This document shows, in pieces, positions 10,840 to 20,145 of a stretch of 60,756 nt of DNA. A program made the translations under genes and the position numbers. Positions within the stretch are counted from its first letter, which is position 1. Every line of letters starts with the position of its first letter. The notes beneath the pieces are model-generated. The model was given only the letters and a program-made list of their open reading frames with translations. It ran no database searches and had not been told where the DNA came from. The stretch is from an uncultured Blautia sp. (GTDB lineage Bacteria; Bacillota; Clostridia; Lachnospirales; Lachnospiraceae), in contig CAMNTH010000020.1 of the NCBI GenBank assembly GCA_946557785.1, positions 1 through 60,756 of the forward strand. Direction: 5' to 3'.

Positions 10840-12279
10840 TTAATCTCCCACCACGCAAATGGTTTTGTTTGTATAGTCGCAAAGACCCTGCACATCCAGT
10901 CCCTGCTCCATGTATCTTCTCACATTCCTGACAAATTGTCCAGTAATCTGTTCACCTGGAACAAGAATAGGAATACCCGGCGGATAAAGATAAACAAATT
11001 CTGCTGAGATTTTTCCAATACTTTCTTCCAGAAGGCATTTCGTTACAGCTGATTCTATAGTCTCAAAAATTCCCATAATCTGCTTCATCTGCATATACGG
11101 GGAACTATCCAGAAATATATCTCTCTTTCTTTCATCTATTCTTTTTAACGTTTCCCGCCTGTCAATTTCTTCAATGGCATTGCACAGACGCTTCAGTCCC
11201 TCCCCGGTATCACCTACGGATGTAATTCCGGTTACATAATATTCCGATTCCATCTCCATTTCCAGATGAAATTCTTCCCTCAGAATTTCATGAAGCTTAT
11301 GCCCTGTAAGTGAAGTTCCCTTTGTAAAAAAAAGAAGCTTTGATCTGTCAAAATCAAAAATCCCTGCATTACCGATCATATCAGCAGTCCCAAGCCGGAT
11401 GTGCCTGCATTTCTCCAATCTTTCGCGGGCATTTTTCAAATTCGTCACAAAGCTTTGAAACATCCGCTGCCCGTCTCTTTCTAACTTATCAAAGCATGCA
11501 TCTATACTTGCCATCAAAACATACGAAGGACTGCTGCTTTGATAAATCCCCATAAAACGCCGTATTACATCTCCTGACACCCTGTCGCTGCATCTATGAA
11601 GAACAGCAGTCTGGGTCATAGAGGGCAAGGTTTTATGAAGGCTCTGAACTACAATATCTGCACCTAGCTTTAGCGCAGAAACCGGAAAATAATTTGAAAA
11701 ACAAAAATGCGCTCCATGAGCCTCGTCTACTATCAGCGGAATCCCATATTCTTTTGTAATTCTCGCAATTCCAGACACATCAGATACAATTCCGTCATAG
11801 GTAGGAGACGTAATCACTATCGCCTGAATATCCGGCTGTTCCTCAAGAAGGCGTTTTACTCTGCCAGGTGTAATTCCGCCGTTAATCTCCAATTCCCTCT
11901 CGATCTGGGGATAAATATAAACCGGCTTTAAATCCCTCAGATAAACAGCATGATAAACAGCTTTATGGCAGTTTCTCGCCATCAATATTTTGCCGCCTCT
12001 TTTCACACAGGCAGAAACAGCAGACAGCAATGCAGCCGTACTTCCGTTAATGCTAAAAAAGCATTCCAAAGATCCATACAGCTTTGCTCCGTTCTCCTGT
12101 GCCCTTTTTAAAATCCCCTTACAATGATGGAGATTATCAAATCCATAAATTTCTGTAATGTCTCTGTCAAAAGGAAAGTTCCCATCAACGGAAGATTCAT
12201 TTCTCTTATGGCCAGGCATATGAAAGGGATAATAATCCGTTTGGCTGTAATTTTCCAATTCTTTATACAATCTATCCAT
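10840..12279 (-). CDS. Orn/Lys/Arg decarboxylase family protein (YaaO-like)
   Basis: A 479-residue PLP-dependent fold-type I enzyme. Visible elements are PFHMPGHKR at the N-terminus, IVDEAHGAHF (cofactor aspartate, about residue 180) and the PLP lysine in VVQSLHKTLPSMTQ (about residue 220). The length matches the short group lacking the N-terminal receiver-like wing domain (YaaO/SpeA-type). Which amino acid it uses cannot be told. It heads the gmk-holB-ricT-yabB-rsmI run. Confidence 0.9.
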   Translation of the reverse strand: MDRLYKELENYSQTDYYPFHMPGHKRNESSVDGNFPFDRDITEIYGFDNLHHCKGILKRAQENGAKLYGSLECFFSINGSTAALLSAVSACVKRGGKILMARNCHKAVYHAVYLRDLKPVYIYPQIERELEINGGITPGRVKRLLEEQPDIQAIVITSPTYDGIVSDVSGIARITKEYGIPLIVDEAHGAHFCFSNYFPVSALKLGADIVVQSLHKTLPSMTQTAVLHRCSDRVSGDVIRRFMGIYQSSSPSYVLMASIDACFDKLERDGQRMFQSFVTNLKNARERLEKCRHIRLGTADMIGNAGIFDFDRSKLLFFTKGTSLTGHKLHEILREEFHLEMEMESEYYVTGITSVGDTGEGLKRLCNAIEEIDRRETLKRIDERKRDIFLDSSPYMQMKQIMGIFETIESAVTKCLLEESIGKISAEFVYLYPPGIPILVPGEQITGQFVRNVRRYMEQGLDVQGLCDYTNKTICVVGD

Positions 12280-12285
12280 AATTAA

Positions 12286-12975
12286 TTATACCTTAAAGCG
12301 ATATCCAACCCCCCATATTGTCTCAATATACTGGGGTTTTGCCGTATTAAATTCGACTTTCTCCCGAATTTTCTTAATATGCACAGTTACCGTAGCAATA
12401 TCCCCTACAGACTCCATATCCCAAATCTGCCGGAAAAGCTCCTCCTTTGTAAATACCCTGTTTGGATTTTCCGCAAGGAATGTGAGAAGATCAAATTCTT
12501 TTGTGGTAAAAGTCTTCTCTTCATTATTAATCCAAACTCTGCGGGCAGTTTTGTCAATTTTGATTCCTCTGATCTCTACAATATTATTTTTGGCCGTATT
12601 AGAACCTACCAGACGGTTATAGCGATCCATATGAGCCTTTACCCGGGCAACCAGTTCGCTTGGGCTGAAAGGTTTTGTCATATAGTCATCTGCTCCAAGT
12701 CCAAGACCACGTATTTTATCAATATCGTCCTTTTTAGCCGATACCATGATAATGGGCGTGTTTTTTTCCTGACGTACCTGACGGCAGATGTCAAATCCAT
12801 CTACTTCCGGAAGCATCAGATCCAGAATAATCAGGTCAAAATCCTCATTCAGAGCCTTCAAAAGCCCCTCGTCCCCTCTGTTTGCAATCTCTACATCAAA
12901 ACCGGAAAGCTCCAGATAATCCTTTTCCAGATCTGCAATAGCCTCTTCATCTTCTACTATCAATATCTTACTCAT
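12286..12975 (-). CDS. OmpR-family response regulator
   Basis: A 229-residue regulator with a receiver domain (acidic pair EDEE at the start, phospho-acceptor in LIILDLMLPEVDG near residue 51, Lys in VSAKKDD, then TKPFSP). The C-terminal winged helix includes FTTKEFDLLTFLAENPNRVFTKEEL, ending in ETIWGVGYRF. Its start overlaps the upstream kinase stop by 4 nt, so the two are translationally coupled. The stimulus and target genes are not evident. The decarboxylase lies 6 nt downstream on the same strand and may be co-transcribed. Confidence 0.95.
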   Translation of the reverse strand: MSKILIVEDEEAIADLEKDYLELSGFDVEIANRGDEGLLKALNEDFDLIILDLMLPEVDGFDICRQVRQEKNTPIIMVSAKKDDIDKIRGLGLGADDYMTKPFSPSELVARVKAHMDRYNRLVGSNTAKNNIVEIRGIKIDKTARRVWINNEEKTFTTKEFDLLTFLAENPNRVFTKEELFRQIWDMESVGDIATVTVHIKKIREKVEFNTAKPQYIETIWGVGYRFKV

Positions 12976-14135
12976 TTAATTGGTACCTCCTGATATTTTC
13001 TAAGTACAAAGTACATAATTGTTCCGATTTCCTCACGGCTGGCAGCCCAAACCTTACCGCCATGATCCTCCAGAATCTTCCTCACAATAGAAAGTCCAAT
13101 TCCGCTTCCTCCCTTTGAAGAATTTCTGGATACGTCTGTTCTGTAAAAACGTTCAAAAATATTTGTCAGATCCTTAGCTGCAATTCCTTTTCCATTATCC
13201 TCAATCTCCACCTGGATAAAATCTCCCACATCCTTTATCCGAAGCTGGATCACACCTTTTCTTTTATCCATATATTTTACAGCATTGCTGATAATATTAT
13301 GGATCACACGTCTGATCTGCTCTCCATCTGCAATAACCAGCACATCCTTTTCAACATAATTGGCATAAAGAAGCTCGATTCCCCTGGTTTCCATCTCAAG
13401 TGCCAGTTCCTCTGCACAGTCACCGAAATAATCATTCACATTCAGCTTGCTGAAGGTATATGGAATGCGGTTCGTGTCAATCTTGGAATAGAATGTCAGT
13501 TCATTGATCAGGTGATCCATTTCATTTGTTTTATTATAAATGGTTTTTACATAACGATCCATCTTCTCCGGCGTATCTGCCACACCGTCCATGATTCCCT
13601 CAACATATCCCTTTACTGCTGTGATCGGGGTTTTCAGGTCATGGGAGATATTGCTGATAAGCTCTTTATTCTCTTTATCCAGGAGGATTTTTTCTTCTGC
13701 GGATTCTTTTAATCTCTTTCGCATTTCCTCAAAATCCTGAAAAAGCTCAGAAAATTCATCAGTACCTTCCACTTCCAGAACAAAATCCAGATTTCCTTCT
13801 TTAATATTCTGCGTAGCCTTTTTTAATTTTACAAGGGGAGCCGCGATGCTTCTGTATATCCAAAGTCCAATGGCAAGGGCTGTAAAAATTAAGATGACAA
13901 AGGCTGTAAACAGAAGATCCTTGGTCATGAGATGAATCCTCGCCTGGCTGTTGGCAGACTGTGAAATAGCAATATCATAAATTTCATTCTCTGTATCCAC
14001 AAGGCCTGACTCCAGCTGTTTCTCCAGTTCACGTTCCTGACTTCGGGAATATCCATAAAGTGTGGCATAAAATAAAAGCAGAGGCACCATAATAATCATG
14101 GAAAATCCCACTATAATTCTGGTTTTTAGTTTCAT
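12972..14135 (-). CDS. Sensor histidine kinase (HAMP, HisKA, HATPase)
   Basis: The 387-residue membrane kinase has two transmembrane segments (about residues 8-26 and 73-93) with a short outer loop. A HAMP linker (RSIAAPLVKLKKA) and the H-box SNISHDLKTPITAVKG (about residue 167) follow. The N-box IISNAVKYMDK and G-boxes DNGKGI and GGSGIGLSIV complete the kinase. It phosphorylates the OmpR-type regulator encoded immediately downstream (4-nt overlap). With such a small sensor loop, it probably senses the membrane or needs a partner protein. Confidence 0.94.
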   Translation of the reverse strand: MKLKTRIIVGFSMIIMVPLLLFYATLYGYSRSQERELEKQLESGLVDTENEIYDIAISQSANSQARIHLMTKDLLFTAFVILIFTALAIGLWIYRSIAAPLVKLKKATQNIKEGNLDFVLEVEGTDEFSELFQDFEEMRKRLKESAEEKILLDKENKELISNISHDLKTPITAVKGYVEGIMDGVADTPEKMDRYVKTIYNKTNEMDHLINELTFYSKIDTNRIPYTFSKLNVNDYFGDCAEELALEMETRGIELLYANYVEKDVLVIADGEQIRRVIHNIISNAVKYMDKRKGVIQLRIKDVGDFIQVEIEDNGKGIAAKDLTNIFERFYRTDVSRNSSKGGSGIGLSIVRKILEDHGGKVWAASREEIGTIMYFVLRKYQEVPIK

Positions 14136-14259
14136 ACGTCTCTCCGTTCTATAGATTCCGCCCTATTTGTACGTTTTTTTCATTATATCATAAAGATTTT
14201 TTCCTATCTCTAAATTTTCTATAAAATCTCCCTGATGGAACACATTTCCTGGAGCATAA

Positions 14260-14289
14260 GAAAGACCCGAAGATAATTTCGGGTCTTTC
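14260..14289 (-). terminator. Terminator after metK
   Basis: The stem GAAAGACCCGAA / TTCGGGTCTTTC is a perfect inverted repeat with a short loop (14260-14289). It lies 18 nt past the metK stop and before the sensor kinase gene. The following T-tract on the minus strand is short (TTTCTTATG), so termination may be moderate. Confidence 0.75.
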
Positions 14290-14307
14290 AAAGGTTATCC
14301 ACATTTC

Positions 14308-15486
14308 TTATAAATATTTCTTTAATTCATCCACTTTATCCAATTTTTCCCACGGAAGATCAATATCAGTACGGCCGAAATGTCCGTAAGCAGAGGTCTG
14401 CTTATAAATAGGTCTTCTCAGATCCAGCATTTTAATAATTCCTGCAGGACGAAGGTCAAAATTCTCTCTGATGATTTCCACAAGCTTTGCTTCAGAAAGC
14501 TTGCCTGTTCCAAATGTAGTTACATTAATGGATGTAGGCTGTGCAACGCCGATCGCATAGGAAAGCTGAATTTCACATTTATCAGCCAATCCTGCTGCCA
14601 CCATATTCTTTGCAACATAACGCGCTGCATAAGCTGCAGAACGGTCAACCTTTGTACAGTCCTTTCCGGAAAAAGCGCCGCCGCCGTGACGTCCTGCACC
14701 GCCGTATGTGTCAACAATGATCTTACGGCCTGTAAGTCCGCTGTCTCCGTGAGGACCGCCGATAACAAAACGGCCTGTAGGGTTAATAAAATATTTTGTA
14801 TTTTCGTCAACCATATCTGCAGGAATGATCGGGTCGAAAACGTATTTCTTAATGTCATCGTGAATCTGTTCCTGTGTTACATCCGGATCGTGCTGTGTAG
14901 AACAAACAACTGCGTCAAGACGAACCGGTTTTCCTTCTTCATTATACTCTACTGTTACCTGGGTCTTTCCGTCCGGTCTTAAATAGCTTAAAGTACCGTC
15001 CTTACGAACCTTGGTAAGCTGACGTGCAAGCTTGTGTGCCATATTGATGGCATAAGGCATATATTCTTCTGTTTCATTGGAAGCATATCCGAACATCATT
15101 CCCTGATCCCCTGCTCCAATGGCATCAATTTCATCCTCGCCCATTTTTGCTTCCAGCGCTTTGTCAACACCAAGGGCAATATCAACAGACTGTTCATCAA
15201 TTGCTGTAATTACACCGCAGGTATCAGCATCAAAGCCGTACTTTCCACGGGTATATCCAATTTCACGAACAGTATCCCTGACGATCTTCTGAATATCAAC
15301 GTATGCATTTGTGGTAATCTCCCCCATAACCAGCACAAGGCCTGTAGTTGTTGCTGTTTCGCAGGCAACACGGCTCATTGGATCCTGCTCCATAAGCGCA
15401 TCCAAAATAGCATCGGAAATCGCATCGCACATTTTGTCAGGATGTCCTTCTGTTACTGATTCTGATGTAAATAAAATTTTTTCCAT
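14308..15486 (-). CDS. metK: S-adenosylmethionine synthetase
   Basis: The 392-residue enzyme makes SAM from methionine and ATP. The signature [16 protein letters not shown] is at the N-terminus (His and Lys contact ATP), the hexapeptide GAGDQG lies near residue 122, and [20 protein letters not shown] (the P-loop-like second signature) near residue 263. The full family length is present. It is controlled by the SAM-I riboswitch just upstream, so synthesis falls when SAM is plentiful. Confidence 0.98.
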   Translation of the reverse strand: MEKILFTSESVTEGHPDKMCDAISDAILDALMEQDPMSRVACETATTTGLVLVMGEITTNAYVDIQKIVRDTVREIGYTRGKYGFDADTCGVITAIDEQSVDIALGVDKALEAKMGEDEIDAIGAGDQGMMFGYASNETEEYMPYAINMAHKLARQLTKVRKDGTLSYLRPDGKTQVTVEYNEEGKPVRLDAVVCSTQHDPDVTQEQIHDDIKKYVFDPIIPADMVDENTKYFINPTGRFVIGGPHGDSGLTGRKIIVDTYGGAGRHGGGAFSGKDCTKVDRSAAYAARYVAKNMVAAGLADKCEIQLSYAIGVAQPTSINVTTFGTGKLSEAKLVEIIRENFDLRPAGIIKMLDLRRPIYKQTSAYGHFGRTDIDLPWEKLDKVDELKKYL

Positions 15487-15504
15487 TATCTTTTCCTTTC
15501 TTTT

Positions 15505-15537
15505 GTCTAAAAAAACAGCCCGAATAATCGGACTGTT
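15505..15537 (-). terminator. Expression-platform terminator of the SAM-I riboswitch
   Basis: The arms at 15515-15523 and 15528-15536 form a 9-bp stem with a 4-nt loop, followed on the minus strand by seven T's. It lies between the aptamer and the metK start. The 5' part of this hairpin (CCGATTATT) can instead pair with the 3' strand of aptamer helix P1 (AATAAGAGG) to form an antiterminator. That is the usual OFF-with-SAM design. Confidence 0.88.
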
Positions 15538-15553
15538 AGAATGCTATAACAAT

Positions 15554-15657
15554 CCTCTTATTGTTCGATTACTCGCTCAGGTTGGCACCTTCCTTTCCTT
15601 TAAGGGGTTGCCGTGGCTTCACAGATCCTTTGTATCTCCACCACTCTGAATAAAAGG
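15554..15657 (-). promoter_or_regulatory. SAM-I (S-box) riboswitch aptamer
   Basis: The minus-strand leader carries S-box landmarks in order: P1 5' strand CCTTTTATT, CAGAGTGGTGGAGA, GAAGCCACGGCAACC, AAGGTGCCAACC, GAGCGAGTAATCGAACAA and P1 3' strand AATAAGAGG. P1 pairs over nine base pairs. It binds SAM and directs early termination, controlling metK. Confidence 0.95.
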
Positions 15658-15738
15658 CTATTTTCTATGAAATTGTTGCAAAGCTTACAATATACTCATT
15701 TAAGCCTATTGTCAAGCTTATTTTTAAATATTTATTTA

Positions 15739-17034
15739 TTAATTCACTACCTTCAGGCGGAATTTCTGGATTTCCTTTTCACTGGAAACCTTCTCGATCT
15801 CCGCACCAAGGCTTTTTAATTTCTGTTCGAAATTTTCATATCCTCTTTGGATATAAACAATATCATCCACGATTGTGATACCCTCTGCAGCAAGCCCTGC
15901 AATCACAAGTGCAGCTCCTGCACGAAGATCCGGTGCGCTTACTCTTGCACCTGTAAGTTTTACCACGCCGTCAATAATTGCAGAATTTCCCTCTACCTTA
16001 ATGTTTGCACCCATGCGTGAAAGCTCGTCTGCATATTTAAAACGATTCTCAAAAATACTCTCTGTTACAATGCTGGTTCCCTCTGCCAAAGCCAAGGTAA
16101 CTGCGATCTGTGGCTGCATATCCGTAGGATATCCAGGATATGGCAGAGTCTTAACATGAGTACGGTGAAGTCTCTTCGTAGCTCTTACCCGAACTGCATC
16201 ATCAAATTCATCTACTTCACATCCGATTTCTTCCAGCTTCGCTGTGGTAGCTTCCAAATGCTTTGGAGTTACATTCTTAACAGTAACATCTCCTCCTGTG
16301 GCTGCAGCAGCGAACAGGAAAGTTCCTGCTTCGATCTGATCAGGAATAATAGAATACTCCGTACGATGAAGCTTCTCAACGCCTTTAATACGGATAACAT
16401 CCGTACCGGCACCTTTAATATTGGCTCCCATACTGTTCAGGAAATTGGCAACATCCACTACATGGGGCTCTCTTGCCGCATTCTCAATAATGGTACGGCC
16501 CGGAGCCAAAGATGCCGCCATCATAATATTAATCGTAGCACCTACTGATACTACATCAAGGAAAATATGACTTCCATGAAGATTTTCAGCCTTTGCAACA
16601 ATTGCTCCATGCAGAATATCCACCTTAGCGCCAAGGGCACGGAATCCCTTTAAGTGCTGGTCGATGGGACGGCTTCCTATATTGCAGCCTCCCGGCAGAG
16701 GAACCTCCGCATGTTTATACTTACCAAGAAGTGCTCCTAAAAGATAATAGGACGCACGGATTTTCTTTATATATTCATAATCCACACTTACGTCGCCAAT
16801 GGTAGATCCGTTAATCTTAACTGTAGATCTGTTAATACGGTTAACCTGTGCACCAATTCCGGCTATTGCTTCCAATAAAACATTTGTGTCTCTTACATCG
16901 GGCAGATTTTCAATGAGGATCGTCTCATCCGTCATGATAGCTGCAGCGAGAATCGCAAGAGCCGCATTTTTGGCACCGCCGATCTCCACCTCTCCTACCA
17001 GGGGATTTCCTCCTCTGATTACATACTGTTCCAT
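15739..17034 (-). CDS. murA: UDP-N-acetylglucosamine 1-carboxyvinyltransferase
   Basis: The 431-residue enzyme catalyses the first committed step of peptidoglycan synthesis, adding enolpyruvate to UDP-GlcNAc. Motifs seen are GAKNAALAILAA near residue 20, the catalytic cysteine loop LPGGCNIGSRPIDQH near residue 115 and YPTDMQPQ near residue 300. The Cys that fosfomycin attacks is present. I use the ATG at 17034, which has AGAGGTG before it, rather than 17088. It stands alone upstream of the SAM switch, on the same strand. Confidence 0.97.
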   Translation of the reverse strand: MEQYVIRGGNPLVGEVEIGGAKNAALAILAAAIMTDETILIENLPDVRDTNVLLEAIAGIGAQVNRINRSTVKINGSTIGDVSVDYEYIKKIRASYYLLGALLGKYKHAEVPLPGGCNIGSRPIDQHLKGFRALGAKVDILHGAIVAKAENLHGSHIFLDVVSVGATINIMMAASLAPGRTIIENAAREPHVVDVANFLNSMGANIKGAGTDVIRIKGVEKLHRTEYSIIPDQIEAGTFLFAAAATGGDVTVKNVTPKHLEATTAKLEEIGCEVDEFDDAVRVRATKRLHRTHVKTLPYPGYPTDMQPQIAVTLALAEGTSIVTESIFENRFKYADELSRMGANIKVEGNSAIIDGVVKLTGARVSAPDLRAGAALVIAGLAAEGITIVDDIVYIQRGYENFEQKLKSLGAEIEKVSSEKEIQKFRLKVVN

Positions 17035-17179
17035 TAAAACACCTCTATAATTATTTTCACTCCGCAAGCCGAAGCGAACGCCATACAATCAAAAAACTTT
17101 ACAAATAGATATTTTTCAATATTCGGTCTTTAATTATAGCACATATTTTCCATTTGTAAACTATTATTCTCGATTTCAG

Positions 17180-17707
17180 TTACAACGCTTCCGCTTCTTC
17201 TTTGTTATTACCTACAAGCCGATCCAAAATTGTCTGCAGACTTTCTTCCAGATCTTTCCCTTCTTCATCCAGCACAATGTCTGCATATTTCTCATAGAGC
17301 GGGACTCTCTCTTCATATAAATCCTTTAAAGTCTGTCCCTCTTTTAACAAAACGCCTCTCCCCTTCAAATTACCGAGACGCCTGGATAAAAGCTCCAGTG
17401 ACAATTTAAGATAAACAACTGTTCCTATTGATTTCAGATGTTCCATTGCTTCTTCGCAGTATACCACGCTTCCTCCTGTGGAAATCACCGTATTCTGTGC
17501 TTCAATCGAAGCATTCACACGGTTTTCTATTGCTTTAAAGCCATCTGTTCCTTCTTCTTCGATAATCTTATACAAACGCCTATTTTCCTGCTTTTGTATG
17601 ATAATATCCGTATCAAGGAATTGGTACCCTAAAACCTTGGCAAGAACAACCCCCAATGTACTTTTTCCCACACCCGGCATTCCGATCAATGTGATATTTT
17701 GGCCCAT
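17180..17707 (-). CDS. aroK: Shikimate kinase
   Basis: A 175-residue P-loop kinase that phosphorylates shikimate at O3 in aromatic amino acid synthesis. The Walker A GMPGVGKST lies near residue 9, the shikimate-binding DTDIIIQ near residue 33, STGGSVVY near residue 77 and the lid GRGVLL near residue 115. The sequence is somewhat divergent (the family FR-E motif reads FKAIENRV). No other aro gene is adjacent. Confidence 0.9.
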   Translation of the reverse strand: MGQNITLIGMPGVGKSTLGVVLAKVLGYQFLDTDIIIQKQENRRLYKIIEEEGTDGFKAIENRVNASIEAQNTVISTGGSVVYCEEAMEHLKSIGTVVYLKLSLELLSRRLGNLKGRGVLLKEGQTLKDLYEERVPLYEKYADIVLDEEGKDLEESLQTILDRLVGNNKEEAEAL

Positions 17708-17818
17708 TTTAATCCTCCATGCCGTGTACTGGTAATCATTATAAAACTAATATACACCACTTTTTGCTTTATCATTCTAACACAAGTTGCTAAATCCTGC
17801 AATCCCAAACAGATTCTT

Positions 17819-18418
17819 CTATTTTTTTGACATTTTCTGTAATTTATTTTTAGGTGATTTCTTCCTTACACTGAATCCAAAAGTTCCTATTGCCTTCCCC
17901 ATTCCGGAATACTCTCCGTGGGAATATACAATGGGCTTTGACAGCTTCAGATCAAATTTATTCTTTTCATCCATATAGGCTTCGTCAGCATGTACAGCAA
18001 GTACATCTGCCAGAAACATGTGATGGGATCCAAGTTCCTTCACCTCGCGGACCCGGCACTCAATAGAAACCGGCGCTTCTTTAATCATAGGAGACTTCAC
18101 AAACCCTGCCTTTTCTCTGGTAAGTCCCGTTTCTTTAAATTTATCAACCTCACGTCCCGAACGCACTCCACAGTAATCTGCAGCAAAAGCCAGCTTTTCT
18201 GTTGTAAGATTGATAACAAACTCACCTGTACTGCGAATCATCTCATAAGAAAATCTTTCGGGACGTACGGAAATGGAAACCATAGGAGGATTGGTACAGA
18301 CCGTTCCAACCCAGGCCACCGTAATAATATTATCATTTCCCTTGCCGTCAGTCACGCTGACCATAACCGCAGGAAGGGGATACAGCATATTTCCCGGCTT
18401 CCAGGTCTGCTTTGCCAT
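17819..18418 (-). CDS. Flavin reductase-like FMN-binding protein
   Basis: A 199-residue split-barrel flavin-binding protein (flavin reductase / DIM6-NTAB family). Features are WVGTVCTNPPMVSISVRPER (residues 35-54), STGEFVINL and LGSHHMFLADVL near residue 132. The basic C-terminal tail is short. Such proteins bind FMN and can reduce flavins with NAD(P)H; the real substrate is unknown. It lies between aroK and the CBS pyrophosphatase with no clear functional link. Confidence 0.88.
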   Translation of the reverse strand: MAKQTWKPGNMLYPLPAVMVSVTDGKGNDNIITVAWVGTVCTNPPMVSISVRPERFSYEMIRSTGEFVINLTTEKLAFAADYCGVRSGREVDKFKETGLTREKAGFVKSPMIKEAPVSIECRVREVKELGSHHMFLADVLAVHADEAYMDEKNKFDLKLSKPIVYSHGEYSGMGKAIGTFGFSVRKKSPKNKLQKMSKK

Positions 18419-18458
18419 ACCTCTTCACCTCCGTTTATTTGAAATATTCATTTCCATC

Positions 18459-20126
18459 TCATAAATCCGCATTGCTTATCTGTGTAGCTTCCATCAAGGC
18501 AGGAATCAGCTGCTTCTTTCTGGATACAACCCCATTTAAATGGAACACCCCATCTTCCGGTTCCATTTTGAAGGCAATTTTAGCCATTTCCTCACTTCCT
18601 TCTCCGTAATAGAGAAGTTCCGTACTTCTTTCTATAATGCTCGTAAGCATAAAATATACAATGGATACGCCGTGACGGCCGCATTCGCTGACCATAAAGG
18701 GAACCAGCTTCTTCTTAATCCGTTTCAGTTCATCTTCATCCATAGAACTGATCTGTCCAACTCCGAAGGATACATCATCTTCTGCAATAAATTTCTTATA
18801 ATCCTGATAAAAGATCTCCTCAGGTACTTTATCTTCCAGATTGCTCCCGGCCTTAAACATTTCTTTTGCAAATTTATCTATCTCAATATCTGCGATCAAG
18901 GCCAGGGCTCCTGCTGCCATTTTATCATGGAGTGTACATGTGGGCGAACGGAACATTAAGGTATCCGAGATAATGGCTGCACAAAGAAGTCCTGCTATCT
19001 TTGACGGAATCTCAAGCTTCTGTTCTCCATACATCTGGTACATAATGGTTCCGGTACATCCCACAGGCTGGTTCCGAAAGGAAACTGGCTGCATTGTTTC
19101 CAGGGAGCCCAACTTATGATGGTCAATGATCTCCAGTATTTCCGCTTTTTCAATATTGTCAACTGCCTGATCTTTTTCATTATGATCCACCAGTACAACA
19201 CTTTTTTTATTCATATCCAGAAAATTACGCCTGGATATTGTCCCTACACATTTTCCCCGTTTGTTAATTACCGGAAATGCACGATGACGGTGTTTGATCA
19301 TCACATCCTGAATATCATCTGTAAAATCTTCTGTACTGAAAGTAATCAGGTTTTCTTTTTTCATGATATGTCTTACAGGAATACTTTGGTTTATCAGCCT
19401 TGCAATTGTAAAAGTATCATATGGTGATTTTATAATGATAATATCCTTCTCATGGGCAAGGCTAATTACTTTTTCGGAAACATCAATATCCATTCCTACA
19501 ATAATACAGCTTACATTCTGTTTAATAGCCTGAAGATGATCTTCTTCCCTGTCTCCCATGATGATCATATCATTCTCTTCGATGTATTGCTGCATCATAT
19601 GAGGATTAGCCGTTGCTACAAGGACCTTTCCCTTAATGAAATATCCATGCTCATTTCCTTCTACAACAGCACCTTCAAGAGTTTCCGCAATTCTTTTATA
19701 CTGGGTTCTTGCCCTGGACAAAAGATAGCTGTCTGTGGTGTCCATATATGTCTGGGCAATGTCCCCTATGGTAATGAGGCCCTCAAGATTTCCGCTTTTA
19801 TCCCTGATAGGAAGAGTTACAATGGCGTTTTCGCGCATGATATCCCATGCATTTTTTAAAGAAATGCTTTCATCTGCATCAGGACTTATACGGATATCCA
19901 TATCCTTCACCTGTGTGCCTATATTGCTTAGATATCCTGGAGGCTGCACTCCAAACCGGTTCAGTACATACTCTGTTTCCTCATTAATCTGTCCCGCTCT
20001 TTTGGGAATGTACTTTTGATCCTGGGTTGTGCGGTTTTTAATATCTGCATAAGCGATTGCTGAACAGATGGAATCTGTATCCGGATTTTTATGGCCAATT
20101 ACAAAAATTTTCTTCTGGCTTCTCAT
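18459..20126 (-). CDS. Manganese-dependent inorganic pyrophosphatase with CBS-DRTGG regulatory insert
   Basis: A 555-residue family II pyrophosphatase that splits pyrophosphate. The DHH-type metal ligands are visible as GHKNPDTDS near residue 12, VLVDHNEKD near residue 313 and IIDHHKLG near residue 333. The second DHHA2 domain follows. Between the first motif and the rest lies a regulatory block of about 240 residues: CBS motif, a DRTGG-like domain and a second CBS motif. In relatives these bind AMP, ADP or diadenosine polyphosphates to tune activity. The length fits this regulated subclass. Confidence 0.92.
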   Translation of the reverse strand: MRSQKKIFVIGHKNPDTDSICSAIAYADIKNRTTQDQKYIPKRAGQINEETEYVLNRFGVQPPGYLSNIGTQVKDMDIRISPDADESISLKNAWDIMRENAIVTLPIRDKSGNLEGLITIGDIAQTYMDTTDSYLLSRARTQYKRIAETLEGAVVEGNEHGYFIKGKVLVATANPHMMQQYIEENDMIIMGDREEDHLQAIKQNVSCIIVGMDIDVSEKVISLAHEKDIIIIKSPYDTFTIARLINQSIPVRHIMKKENLITFSTEDFTDDIQDVMIKHRHRAFPVINKRGKCVGTISRRNFLDMNKKSVVLVDHNEKDQAVDNIEKAEILEIIDHHKLGSLETMQPVSFRNQPVGCTGTIMYQMYGEQKLEIPSKIAGLLCAAIISDTLMFRSPTCTLHDKMAAGALALIADIEIDKFAKEMFKAGSNLEDKVPEEIFYQDYKKFIAEDDVSFGVGQISSMDEDELKRIKKKLVPFMVSECGRHGVSIVYFMLTSIIERSTELLYYGEGSEEMAKIAFKMEPEDGVFHLNGVVSRKKQLIPALMEATQISNADL

Positions 20127-20145
20127 TACCTTACCATCCCTTACA

